Origin: Streptomyces sp. PR69
Lineage (GTDB): Bacteria; Actinomycetota; Actinomycetes; Streptomycetales; Streptomycetaceae
DNA: 44,544 nt
Assembly: GCF_026420845.1 (NCBI RefSeq)
Contig: NZ_JAOWCB010000038.1
Coordinates: 1-44,544 of the forward strand
Direction of reading: 5' to 3'
Shown: piece after piece, positions 1-5,908 of the stretch
Numbering within the stretch: position 1 is the first letter of the stretch
Layout: each line of letters opens with the position of its first letter
Notes under the pieces: model-generated
Seen by the model: the letters and a program-made list of their open reading frames with translations, nothing else
Told to the model about the DNA's origin: nothing
The model's database searches: none
Position numbers and translations under genes: made by a program

Positions 1-1
1 C

Positions 2-184
2 CCAGGGCCGCACCCGGGGCCGCCGCGGCGTCCCGGCGCGCCCGCCGACCAGCCCGCCGGTCAGCTGCCCACCGATCCGCTCGCGGACCAGTCGGCGGGT
101 CAGCTCGCCGACCGACTCGCCGACCCGCCCGACGCACCACTCGGCGGTCCTCTCGGCGGCTCGCTCGACGGCAGCCCTCAGTGA
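2..184 (+). CDS. possible C-terminal tail of an upstream protein (partial)
   Basis: One forward frame is open from the window edge to a TGA at 182-184. It would encode about 60 residues rich in Pro, Gly, Asp, Ala and Gln, with repeated short patterns such as ADQ.AGQL, like the disordered tail of a larger protein. No domain is visible. The tail would overlap the end of the convergent gdx gene by a few bases. In such GC-rich DNA an open frame of this length is weak evidence, so this is only a possibility; the sequence left of the window would decide. Confidence 0.3.
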   Translation, partial: PGPHPGPPRRPGAPADQPAGQLPTDPLADQSAGQLADRLADPPDAPLGGPLGGSLDGSPQ

Positions 185-498
185 CCCGAGGTGGCCTTCA
201 GCCCCACCACCGCCACCAGCAGCAGACAGACGAAGAAGATCCGCGCGGCCGTCGCGGGCTCACCCAGCGCCGTCATCCCGACCACCGCCGCGCCCGCCGC
301 GCCGATGCCGACCCAGACGCCGTACGCCGTGCCGATGGGCAGCGACTTCGCCGCGTACGACAGCAGCAGCATGCTCGCGACGATCCCCGCGCCGGTGAAC
401 ACACTCGGCCAGAGACGGGTGAACCCCTCGGTGAACTTCATCCCGATCGACCAGCCGACCTCCAGCAGACCGGCGACGACGAGCAGAACCCAGGCCAT
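178..498 (-). CDS. gdx: SMR-family guanidinium exporter (Gdx/SugE type)
   Basis: This 106-residue protein has four predicted membrane helices (about residues 2-20, 28-48, 57-77 and 85-103), the normal size for the small multidrug resistance family. The first helix has the SugE/Gdx signature GLLEVGW with the essential membrane Glu at position 13, followed by K21 and GF. Gdx proteins work as antiparallel dimers that exchange guanidinium for protons across the membrane. The ATG at 498 has a GGAGGTG ribosome site. A guanidine-III riboswitch lies about 40 bases upstream, which supports guanidinium rather than drug export. A broader quaternary-ammonium efflux role cannot be excluded from sequence alone. 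Confidence 0.9.
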   Translation of the reverse strand: MAWVLLVVAGLLEVGWSIGMKFTEGFTRLWPSVFTGAGIVASMLLLSYAAKSLPIGTAYGVWVGIGAAGAAVVGMTALGEPATAARIFFVCLLLVAVVGLKATSGH

Positions 499-539
499 GA
501 CGGCACCTCCGGAACCTCAAAAACGACAGCTTCAGGTGT

Positions 540-580
540 GCGTCGTCTTTGCGGGTCCCGGTACGGCGCGTCTCGTCGGG
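540..580 (-). promoter_or_regulatory. guanidine-III (ykkC-III) riboswitch
   Basis: Read on the minus strand, the leader of gdx holds CCCGACGAG, then GCGCCGUACCGGG, then CAAAGACGACGC. From memory, the guanidine-III consensus has the same blocks in the same order and spacing (CCGGACGAG, GCGCCGUACCCGG, CAAGACGGCGC). The CCCG/CGGG stem is compensated. The pseudoknot GCGCCGU/ACGACGC pairs with one C-A mismatch. A CACCU on the minus strand at about 533-537 is complementary to the AGGUG of the ribosome site, so ligand control of translation is plausible (inference). Confidence 0.8.
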
Positions 581-606
581 TGCCTCCAAGCTAGCAAACT
601 ACGGCG

Positions 607-640
607 AAGGGGCCTGGTGACACCGGTCACCAGGCCCCTT
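607..640 (-). terminator. terminator after the GroES-like gene
   Basis: A perfect 14-bp inverted repeat (AAGGGGCCTGGTGA and its complement, 6-nt loop) lies 24 bases beyond the stop of the GroES-like gene and separates it from gdx. Confidence 0.85.
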
Positions 641-663
641 CCGCGCGGCACGGCCGCACAGCC

Positions 664-1014
664 TCACAAATAGAGACCGGTGGTGTCTTCGGACCCCTGG
701 AAGCGGTCGGCGGCCACGGCGTGCAGATCGCGCTCCCGCATCAGTACGTACGCCACCCCGCGGACCTCGACCTCGGCGCGGTCCTCGGGGTCGTACAGCA
801 CCCGGTCGCCCGGCTCCACGGTCCGTACGTTCTGCCCGACGGCGACGACCTCCGCCCAGCCGAGCCGCCGGCCCACGGCCGCGGTCGCCGGGATGACGAT
901 GCCGCCGCTGGACCGCCGCTCGCCCTCCGGGATGTCCGTGCGGACCAGCACGCGGTCGTGCAGCATCCGGATGGGCAGCTTGTCGTGGTGCTCGTGGTGG
1001 GTGTTCTCGCTCAC
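664..1014 (-). CDS. GroES-like co-chaperonin paralogue
   Basis: The 116-residue product carries the Cpn10 core: DRVLVR near residue 20, GGIVIPATA near 38, GDRVLYDPEDRAEVEV in the middle, and Y-x-L-M-R-E-x-D-L near the C terminus. GroES forms the heptameric lid of the GroEL chamber. This copy is longer than usual (about 97-102), with a His/Glu/Asp-rich N terminus (THHEHHD at 5-11) and a C-terminal extension, and no groEL is nearby, so it is probably a second, specialised copy. The start is a GTG with AGGTAGG upstream. It lies 43 bases after the DUF3618 gene and may share its transcript. Confidence 0.8.
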   Translation of the reverse strand: MSENTHHEHHDKLPIRMLHDRVLVRTDIPEGERRSSGGIVIPATAAVGRRLGWAEVVAVGQNVRTVEPGDRVLYDPEDRAEVEVRGVAYVLMRERDLHAVAADRFQGSEDTTGLYL

Positions 1015-1057
1015 GCGTCGAACCTACCTGCCCACGCCCGCGGTGCGCCCGCGAGGG

Positions 1058-1378
1058 TCACGCCCGCCGCCGCCTCGCCGACACCGCGTACAGCCCCACC
1101 AGGCCCACGGCCACCAGCGCCACCGGCACGACCCGCTCCAGGCGCGGGGCGCCCTCCTCGTCGACGAACTTCGACCGCATGTCGGAGACCGTGCGGTTGA
1201 CGGTGACGAGAGCCCGGCCCGCGGTCCGGTCCACGGTGGACGCGATCTTGGCTTTGGCGTCGCCGATGACCGTCTTGGGGTGCATCCGCACCCCGATCTC
1301 GTCGAGTGTCCCGGCGAGCTGCTCGCGCCGGCGGACGATGTCCGCCTCGATCTGCGCAGGGGTCCTGGCGTCCGACAC
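1058..1378 (-). CDS. DUF3618 small membrane-anchored protein
   Basis: The 106-residue product begins SDARTPAQIEADI.RRR.QLA.TLDE, the typical DUF3618 opening found in actinobacterial proteins of unknown function. A helical region (about residues 36-70) is followed by one membrane segment near the C terminus (VVPVALVAVGLVGLYAV, about 83-99) and an SARRRRA tail, so the N terminus is probably cytoplasmic. A GTG start at 1378 is chosen because GGAGG sits 7 bases upstream and the DUF3618 motif begins there; longer upstream frames antisense to bcp are not credible. DUF3618 proteins often accompany phage-shock or stress membrane proteins, but none is visible here. Confidence 0.75.
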   Translation of the reverse strand: MSDARTPAQIEADIVRRREQLAGTLDEIGVRMHPKTVIGDAKAKIASTVDRTAGRALVTVNRTVSDMRSKFVDEEGAPRLERVVPVALVAVGLVGLYAVSARRRRA

Positions 1379-1504
1379 CGCGCTGCCTCCGTCGTCGTAT
1401 CCGGCAATCCTTCCTCGACAGTCTGTCAGCTCGACCGGGCTCGCACCCCACGGCACCCCTATTACGCTCGACGGCGTACACCCAGACCTCTCCCAAGGAG
1501 CACC

Positions 1505-1972
1505 ATGAGCGAGCGCCTCCAGCCCGGCGACCCGGCCCCGGAATTCACCCTGCCCGACGCGGACGGCAACGAGATCTCGCTCGCCGCCTACCGCGGCCGC
1601 AAGGTGATCGTCTACTTCTACCCGGCGGCCCTGACCCCCGGCTGCACCAAGCAGGCCTGCGACTTCACGGACAATCTGGACCTGCTCGCCGAGGCGGGCT
1701 ACGACGTGATCGGCGTCTCCCCGGACAAGCCGGAGAAGCTGGCGAAGTTCCGCGACAAGGAGTCCCTGAAGGTCACCCTCGTCGGGGACCCCTCGAAGGA
1801 GGTCCTGACCGCGTACGGTGCGTTCGGCGAGAAGAAGCTGTACGGCAAGACGGTGACGGGCGTCATCCGCTCCACGGTCGTCGTCGACGAGAACGGCAAG
1901 GTCGAACGCGCCCTCTACAACGTCAAGGCCACCGGCCATGTCGCCAAGATCATCAAGGATCTGGGCATCTGA
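1505..1972 (+). CDS. bcp: thioredoxin-dependent peroxiredoxin Bcp
   Basis: This 155-residue protein is a bacterioferritin-comigratory (Bcp/PrxQ) peroxiredoxin. It reduces H2O2 and organic hydroperoxides with electrons from thioredoxin. The motif LTPGCTKQACDF contains the peroxidatic Cys47 and, five residues on, resolving Cys52, the spacing of Bcp enzymes. The thioredoxin-fold blocks GDPAPEFTLPD and VIGVSPD are also present. The length is normal. The ATG at 1505 follows AAGGAG. The gene stands alone, divergent from the DUF3618-groES-like pair and closed by its own terminator. Confidence 0.95.
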   Translation: MSERLQPGDPAPEFTLPDADGNEISLAAYRGRKVIVYFYPAALTPGCTKQACDFTDNLDLLAEAGYDVIGVSPDKPEKLAKFRDKESLKVTLVGDPSKEVLTAYGAFGEKKLYGKTVTGVIRSTVVVDENGKVERALYNVKATGHVAKIIKDLGI

Positions 1973-1992
1973 GCTGCGGGCCCGCCCCGGAG

Positions 1993-2028
1993 AACGGTCC
2001 GCACCGCAGTCAAGCGGTGCGGACCGTT
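1993..2028 (+). terminator. terminator after bcp
   Basis: A perfect 15-bp inverted repeat, AACGGTCCGCACCGC with a 6-nt loop, begins 20 bases after the bcp stop and ends in TTCC. Confidence 0.85.
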
Positions 2029-2116
2029 CCGCATTCTGGACGTGACCATCCGATATCCGGCTCGTTACTCCGTACGAGGCTGCGAACGCACGGCCGGAAC
2101 GGAGGGGGACGCAGCA

Positions 2117-2740
2117 ATGCCGGTCCGATACACACGGAAGCTGCTGGAAGAAGCCGCTCGCGCGACGACGAACTGGGACGACGCAGTGAGGTGGTGCGGC
2201 GGGAGGCCCACGCCGGGCAGCAGGCGCTATCTGCGGCAGAGAATGGCGGAAGCGGACATCGACGTCTCACACTTCACGACGCGCCGGGAGCGTCATACAG
2301 AGGAGACTCTCCGCAAGATCGTCGCCGTCTCGGCCAGCGTCAAAGAAGTCGTGCGCCGACTCGGGATCAGCCCGGTGGGCGGGAATCACACCCACATCAG
2401 CCGTCGCATCGCAGCGCTCGGCATAGACACCTCGCACTTCACGACCCGCCGAGGAGCGCGGAAGGCAGCTCGCGCCAATCCGCTGGTTCTCGGCTCACCG
2501 GATGACGGCCGGGTTCCGGGAGCTCGGCTCCGCCGGCGGCTGCTCCTCCTTGGGGTCCCGGAGAACTGCGCGATGTGCGGCACAGGGCCTGAGTGGAACG
2601 GGCAGCCCCTCCGGCTGGAAGTCGACCATGTCAACGGCGACTGGTGGGACAACCGTCCGGAGAACCTCCGGCTGCTCTGTCCCAACTGCCATGCGGTGAC
2701 GGACACATATCGCGGCCGCAGGAAGAGGTCAGCGGCATGA
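2117..2740 (+). CDS. HNH endonuclease with N-terminal helical repeats (HNH-1)
   Basis: The 207-residue product ends in an HNH nuclease fold: zinc cysteines C151/C154 (CAMC) and C188/C191 (CPNC), the catalytic block LEVDHVNGD with D170 and H171, then N183 and H192. The N-terminal half holds two related units ending in IDVSHFTTRR (about 48-57) and IDTSHFTTRR (about 103-112), probably DNA-reading helices of the kind seen in phage and genomic HNH proteins. The ATG at 2117 follows a strong GGAGGGGG. Its stop overlaps the next HNH gene (ATGA). Third-position GC is visibly lower than in neighbours, consistent with transfer. The cognate DNA site is unknown. Confidence 0.85.
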   Translation: MPVRYTRKLLEEAARATTNWDDAVRWCGGRPTPGSRRYLRQRMAEADIDVSHFTTRRERHTEETLRKIVAVSASVKEVVRRLGISPVGGNHTHISRRIAALGIDTSHFTTRRGARKAARANPLVLGSPDDGRVPGARLRRRLLLLGVPENCAMCGTGPEWNGQPLRLEVDHVNGDWWDNRPENLRLLCPNCHAVTDTYRGRRKRSAA

Positions 2741-3273
2741 GCAGGGCACGCGGCTTCACCGCTTGCTACCTCAGCGCCCTGCCCCGCGATCGGATTGCCG
2801 CCGCGGTCGAGTCAGCCGCCAGCCTCGCGGGCACTCTCGCCGCACTCGGTCTGCCCGACGGCACCACGGCTCGCCGTCATCTGAAGCAGAGCATCGAAGC
2901 CCATGGACTATCGACCGCCCATTTCACAGGACAGGCCCACCGCCGCGGTGTCCAGTCGTGGAACCGCAAGTCGGCGGCCGACGTCCTGGTTCGACTCGCT
3001 CCGGGGACATCGCGGGCCAAGACAGCCCTGTTGAGACGCGCGCTCGACGACCTTGGCGTGCCCCATGTTTGCGATGCATGCGGGATCGGAGACACCTGGC
3101 AAGGCCGCAGGCTCGTTCTGGAGATCGATCACATCAACGGCGACCGACTGGACAACCGCCGTGAGAACCTGCGCTATCTGTGCCCTTCCTGCCACAGCCA
3201 GACGGGCACATTCGCGAAGCCGGGGCCCAAGCCACGTCCCGTCTCGGCGGTGCGGCCGGGCACAGTACAGTAG
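2737..3273 (+). CDS. HNH endonuclease (HNH-2), coupled to HNH-1
   Basis: The 178-residue product is a divergent relative of HNH-1: zinc cysteines C112/C115 (CDAC) and C149/C152 (CPSC), catalytic LEIDHINGD with D131 and H132, N144 and H153. Only one N-terminal unit (LSTAHFTG, 58-65) is kept instead of two. Translation should be coupled, because the ATG lies inside the HNH-1 stop region. Codon 58 is the rare leucine codon CTA. The stop is only seven bases before a tRNA gene, so the tRNA probably lies on the same transcript or marks the insertion point. The pair may act as partners or be duplicated nicking enzymes; the role is not known. Confidence 0.85.
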   Translation: MSRARGFTACYLSALPRDRIAAAVESAASLAGTLAALGLPDGTTARRHLKQSIEAHGLSTAHFTGQAHRRGVQSWNRKSAADVLVRLAPGTSRAKTALLRRALDDLGVPHVCDACGIGDTWQGRRLVLEIDHINGDRLDNRRENLRYLCPSCHSQTGTFAKPGPKPRPVSAVRPGTVQ

Positions 3274-3280
3274 GCGGCCT

Positions 3281-3355
3281 GGGCCCGTATCCCAGCTGGC
3301 TAGAGGATGCCGGTTTAGGTCCGGTATGTCGTGGGTTCGAGTCCCACCGGGCTCA
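3281..3355 (+). tRNA. class I tRNA with UAG anticodon, identity uncertain
   Basis: All arms fold. The acceptor is GGGCCCG/CGGGCTC with one G-U pair and discriminator A. The D arm is U-C-C/G-G-A plus a C-A mismatch, with GG in the loop. The anticodon stem is GCCGG/CCGGT with loop TTTAGGT, the variable loop is five bases (ATGTC), and the T arm is GTGGG/CCCAC with loop TTCGAGT. The anticodon reads UAG, which pairs with Leu codon CUA, and the loop matches that of tRNA-Leu(UAG) as I recall it. Bacterial tRNA-Leu should have a long variable arm; this one does not. CCA is not encoded. It is a sound-looking tRNA of unclear charging. Confidence 0.85.
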
Positions 3356-3364
3356 CGTGATGCA

Positions 3365-3405
3365 CGAGCGGCGCGGCTCCTATTAAAGAAACGCCGTGCC
3401 GCTCG
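3365..3405. terminator. terminator between the tRNA and rdgB
   Basis: An inverted repeat (CGAGCGGCGCGGC / GCCGTGCCGCTCG, one mismatch) flanks a 15-base A/T-rich loop just past the tRNA and just past the convergent rdgB stop, so it can serve both directions. Confidence 0.7.
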
Positions 3406-3418
3406 CGCCTGCCCCGGC

Positions 3419-4021
3419 TCAGCCCAGCAGCTCCCGCACCACCGGAACCAGCGCCCGGAACGCCTTCCCCCGGTGGCTGATCGCGTTCTTCTCCGCAGGG
3501 GTGAGCTCCGCGCAGGTGCGGGTCTCGCCGTCCGGCTGGAGGATGGGGTCGTAGCCGAAGCCGCCCGTGCCGGACGGGGTGTGGCGCAGGGTGCCGGTGA
3601 GGCGGCCTTCGACGACGCGCTCGGTGCCGTCGGGGAGCGCGAGCGCGGCCGCGCAGGCGAAGTGGGCCGTGCGGTGGGCGTCGTCGATGTCGGCGAGCTG
3701 GGCGAGGAGCAGATTGAGGTTGGCCGTGTCGTCGCCGTGTGTGCCCGCCCAGCGGGCGGAGAAGATGCCGGGCGCGCCGCCGAGGACGTCCACGCAGAGG
3801 CCGGAGTCGTCGGCGACGGCGGGCAGGCCGGTGGCCCGGGCCAGGGCGTGGGCCTTGAGGAGGGCGTTCTCGGCGAAGGTGACGCCGGTCTCCTTGACGT
3901 CGGGGACGTCGGGATAGGCGTCCGCGCCGACGAGTTCATGGTGGAGTCCTGCGTCGGCGAGGATCGCGCGGAGTTCGGTGATCTTCTTGGTGTTGCGGGT
4001 GGCGAGGATCAGTCGGGTCAT
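3419..4021 (-). CDS. rdgB: RdgB/HAM1 dITP/XTP pyrophosphatase
   Basis: The 200-residue protein matches the HAM1 nucleotide-sanitising family, which hydrolyses dITP, ITP and XTP to monophosphates so that deaminated purines are not incorporated. Family blocks are LATRNTKKITELRAIL at the N terminus, ETGVTFAENALLKA, ADDSGLCVDVLGGAPGIFSARW, GGFGYDPIL and AEKNAISHRGKA. The length is typical. The ATG at 4021 begins 8 bases after the lipoprotein gene on the same strand, and rph is just upstream; the rph-rdgB pairing is common in bacteria and links RNA trimming with nucleotide clean-up. Confidence 0.96.
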   Translation of the reverse strand: MTRLILATRNTKKITELRAILADAGLHHELVGADAYPDVPDVKETGVTFAENALLKAHALARATGLPAVADDSGLCVDVLGGAPGIFSARWAGTHGDDTANLNLLLAQLADIDDAHRTAHFACAAALALPDGTERVVEGRLTGTLRHTPSGTGGFGYDPILQPDGETRTCAELTPAEKNAISHRGKAFRALVPVVRELLG

Positions 4022-4029
4022 GCCGACGA

Positions 4030-4422
4030 TTATCCGGGCGTGCAGACCTTGCCGATCTCGGCGGCCGCGTCGGTGACGGGGCTGATGTCCGGGTTTGCGT
4101 CGCCGTTGTTCACGGCTTCGCGGACCGAGTCGACGCCCTTGTCGAGGTCTTCGACGGCCTTGGAGAGGTCGGCGTTGTCCGTGTCGTTCTTGAGCTTGCC
4201 GAGTTCGGTGTCGATCTCGTCGAGGGCTTCGTTGAGCTGCGTGGGGTCGTCCGCTGCCGTGGAGACGGCCTGCTGGAGCTTGTTGACGCTGGTGGCTATG
4301 GCGTCGGCGGTCTGCACGCAGTCGAGTGCCTTGTCGAGCGCGCCGCAGCCGATGACTCCGGTCAGAGCGGCTGCGGCGGCGGTGGCGACGACGGCGGTGC
4401 GGATACGGCGGCTGCTGCGCAT
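4030..4422 (-). CDS. small secreted lipoprotein between rph and rdgB
   Basis: The 130-residue product has an Arg-rich N terminus (RSSRRIR), a hydrophobic segment and a lipobox VIGC near residue 27, so it is probably a membrane-anchored lipoprotein. The rest is helical and acidic, with heptad-like runs (KLQQAV, LDEIDTELGKL, VEDLDKGVDSVREAV), suggesting a coiled coil. Two further cysteines (LDCVQ and KVCTP) could form a disulfide. I do not recognise the family. The ATG at 4422 is preferred over an upstream in-frame start because it is followed at once by the signal sequence and preceded by GGGGAGGA. Confidence 0.75.
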   Translation of the reverse strand: MRSSRRIRTAVVATAAAAALTGVIGCGALDKALDCVQTADAIATSVNKLQQAVSTAADDPTQLNEALDEIDTELGKLKNDTDNADLSKAVEDLDKGVDSVREAVNNGDANPDISPVTDAAAEIGKVCTPG

Positions 4423-4548
4423 GGGTTGCGGGTCCTCCCCCAGGTGTGGACGGGCGTACGGTTCGATCCGCACGCCCGTGACGGTACAGACGCAGCGAGC
4501 CTGCTTCTTGGTTGCTTCTTTACCTTTCTCTGGCCGCCGGCTGACCCG

Positions 4549-5274
4549 TCAGCCTTCGAGCGCGGTGCGCTGGATCGCCGCGAGGTCGGCGCAGCCGCCG
4601 GACGCGAGGTCGAGCAGGGCGTTGAGTTCCTTGCGGTCGAAGGGCTCGGCCTCCGCGGTGCCCTGGACCTCGACGAAGCGGCCGTCGCCGGTGCAGACGA
4701 CGTTCATGTCGGTCTCGGCGCGTACGTCCTCCTCGTAGCAGAGGTCGAGGAGGGGGGTGCCGTCGACGATGCCGACGGAGACGGCGGCGACGGTTCCGGT
4801 CAGGGGCTTGCGTCCGGCTTTGACGAGCTTGTTGCTCTGGGCCCAGGCGACGGCGTCGGCGAGGGCGACATAGGCGCCGGTGATGGCGGCGGTGCGGGTG
4901 CCTCCGTCGGCCTGGAGGACGTCGCAGTCCAGGACGATGGTGTTCTCGCCGAGTGCCTTGTAGTCGATGACTGCACGCAGGGAGCGGCCGATGAGGCGGC
5001 TGATCTCATGGGTGCGGCCGCCGATCTTGCCGCGTACGGATTCGCGGTCGCCTCGGGTGTTGGTGGAGCGCGGCAGCATCGAGTACTCGGCGGTCACCCA
5101 GCCTTCGCCGCTGCCCTTGCGCCAGCGGGGGACGCCTTCGGTGACGGAGGCGGTGCAGAAGACTTTGGTGTCGCCGAAGGAGATGAGGACGGAGCCCTCG
5201 GCATGCTTGCTCCATCCGCGTTCGATGGTGACGGGGCGGAGCTGTTCGGGGGTGCGGCCGTCGATTCGAGACAT
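4549..5274 (-). CDS. rph: ribonuclease PH
   Basis: The 241-residue product is RNase PH, a phosphate-dependent 3'-to-5' exoribonuclease that trims tRNA 3' ends and acts as a hexameric ring. Recognisable blocks include RIDGRTPEQLRPV, VLISFGDTKVFCTASV, WVTAEYSMLPRST, the phosphate-binding GGRTHEISRLIGRSLRAV, LDCDVLQADGGTRTA and GRFVEVQGTAE. Length is standard. It is the first gene of a probable rph-lipoprotein-rdgB transcription unit; a 126-base gap separates it from the lipoprotein gene. Confidence 0.97.
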   Translation of the reverse strand: MSRIDGRTPEQLRPVTIERGWSKHAEGSVLISFGDTKVFCTASVTEGVPRWRKGSGEGWVTAEYSMLPRSTNTRGDRESVRGKIGGRTHEISRLIGRSLRAVIDYKALGENTIVLDCDVLQADGGTRTAAITGAYVALADAVAWAQSNKLVKAGRKPLTGTVAAVSVGIVDGTPLLDLCYEEDVRAETDMNVVCTGDGRFVEVQGTAEAEPFDRKELNALLDLASGGCADLAAIQRTALEG

Positions 5275-5302
5275 GGCATCGAGCCTATCGGCACATGCGG
5301 AG

Positions 5303-5330
5303 GGGGCCTGTCCGGGTGTGGACAGGCCCC
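5303..5330 (-). terminator. terminator after nagF
   Basis: A perfect 11-bp inverted repeat (GGGGCCTGTCC / GGACAGGCCCC, 6-nt loop) lies between the nagF stop and rph. Confidence 0.8.
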
Positions 5331-5338
5331 TTGTCCCC

Positions 5339-5374
5339 TTTGCAGCCGGACTCAGCTTTGCAGCCGGACTCAGC
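5339..5374. repeat. 18-bp perfect tandem duplication downstream of nagF
   Basis: The unit TTTGCAGCCGGACTCAGC occurs twice head to tail with no spacer, between the nagF stop and its terminator. It looks like a recent slippage or duplication event. Confidence 0.9.
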
Positions 5375-5418
5375 GGTTCGCTTCGCCCTTCATGCAGTCC
5401 TGCACATCATGGCTTCGT

Positions 5419-5652
5419 TCACATCATGTCTTCGATGTCCGCGGCGATGGGGTCGGCGTCGGTGCCGATGACGACCTGGATCGCGGTGCCCATCTTGACG
5501 ACGCCATGGGCGCCGGCGGCCTTGAGCGCGGCTTCGTCGACCAGGCTGGGGTCGTTGACCTCGGTACGGAGGCGGGTGATGCAGCCCTCGATCTCTTCGA
5601 TGTTGTCGATGCCGCCGAGGCCGGCGACGATCTTCTCAGCCTTGCTGGCCAT
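5419..5652 (-). CDS. nagF: PTS EIIB component, N-acetylglucosamine type
   Basis: The 77-residue protein is a free-standing glucose-superfamily EIIB domain. It carries phosphate from EIIA to the sugar during uptake; the phosphorylated residue is Cys24 in IEGCITRLR. Other family features are IVAGLGGIDNI, EVNDPSLVDE and a C-terminal DIEDMM. The ATG at 5652 follows AGGGAGA. It is divergent from the EIIC gene nagE1, an arrangement matching nagF beside nagE1/nagE2 in S. coelicolor. EIIA, HPr and EI are not in the window. Control by DasR through the shared intergenic region is likely. Confidence 0.92.
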   Translation of the reverse strand: MASKAEKIVAGLGGIDNIEEIEGCITRLRTEVNDPSLVDEAALKAAGAHGVVKMGTAIQVVIGTDADPIAADIEDMM

Positions 5653-5680
5653 GTTCTCTCCCTGCGTATCTGAGCGCTGG

Positions 5681-5698
5681 GCGACGCCTGGGCGTCGC
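5681..5698. promoter_or_regulatory. perfect palindrome in the nagF leader
   Basis: GCGACGCC-TG-GGCGTCGC lies 29 bases upstream of the nagF ATG. It could be an operator or an RNA hairpin; it does not match the DasR box. Confidence 0.5.
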
Positions 5699-5835
5699 TG
5701 TTCGGCCCACCTTCGGTCCGCTTGATCACGGTAACGCACGGTTGGCCCATCTTCGCGGGCGAGTAACCGTCTCGTACCGAATGATGATGATCACCGGAGG
5801 ACCCTCTTCCCGACGGGCTCCGGGACCCTCACCCG

Positions 5836-5851
5836 ACTGGTCTACACCAGT
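5836..5851. promoter_or_regulatory. DasR operator (dre) upstream of nagE1
   Basis: ACTGGTCTACACCAGT closely matches the known dre consensus (ACTGGTCTAGACCAGT type) and is a near-perfect inverted repeat, 57 bases before the nagE1 ATG. DasR, a GntR-family regulator, releases such sites when it binds amino-sugar phosphates. Confidence 0.9.
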
Positions 5852-5908
5852 CTGCAACACCTGCCAAACCGGGCCTGCACCAGCCGGGCATCCTCCGGGA
5901 GGACGCCG

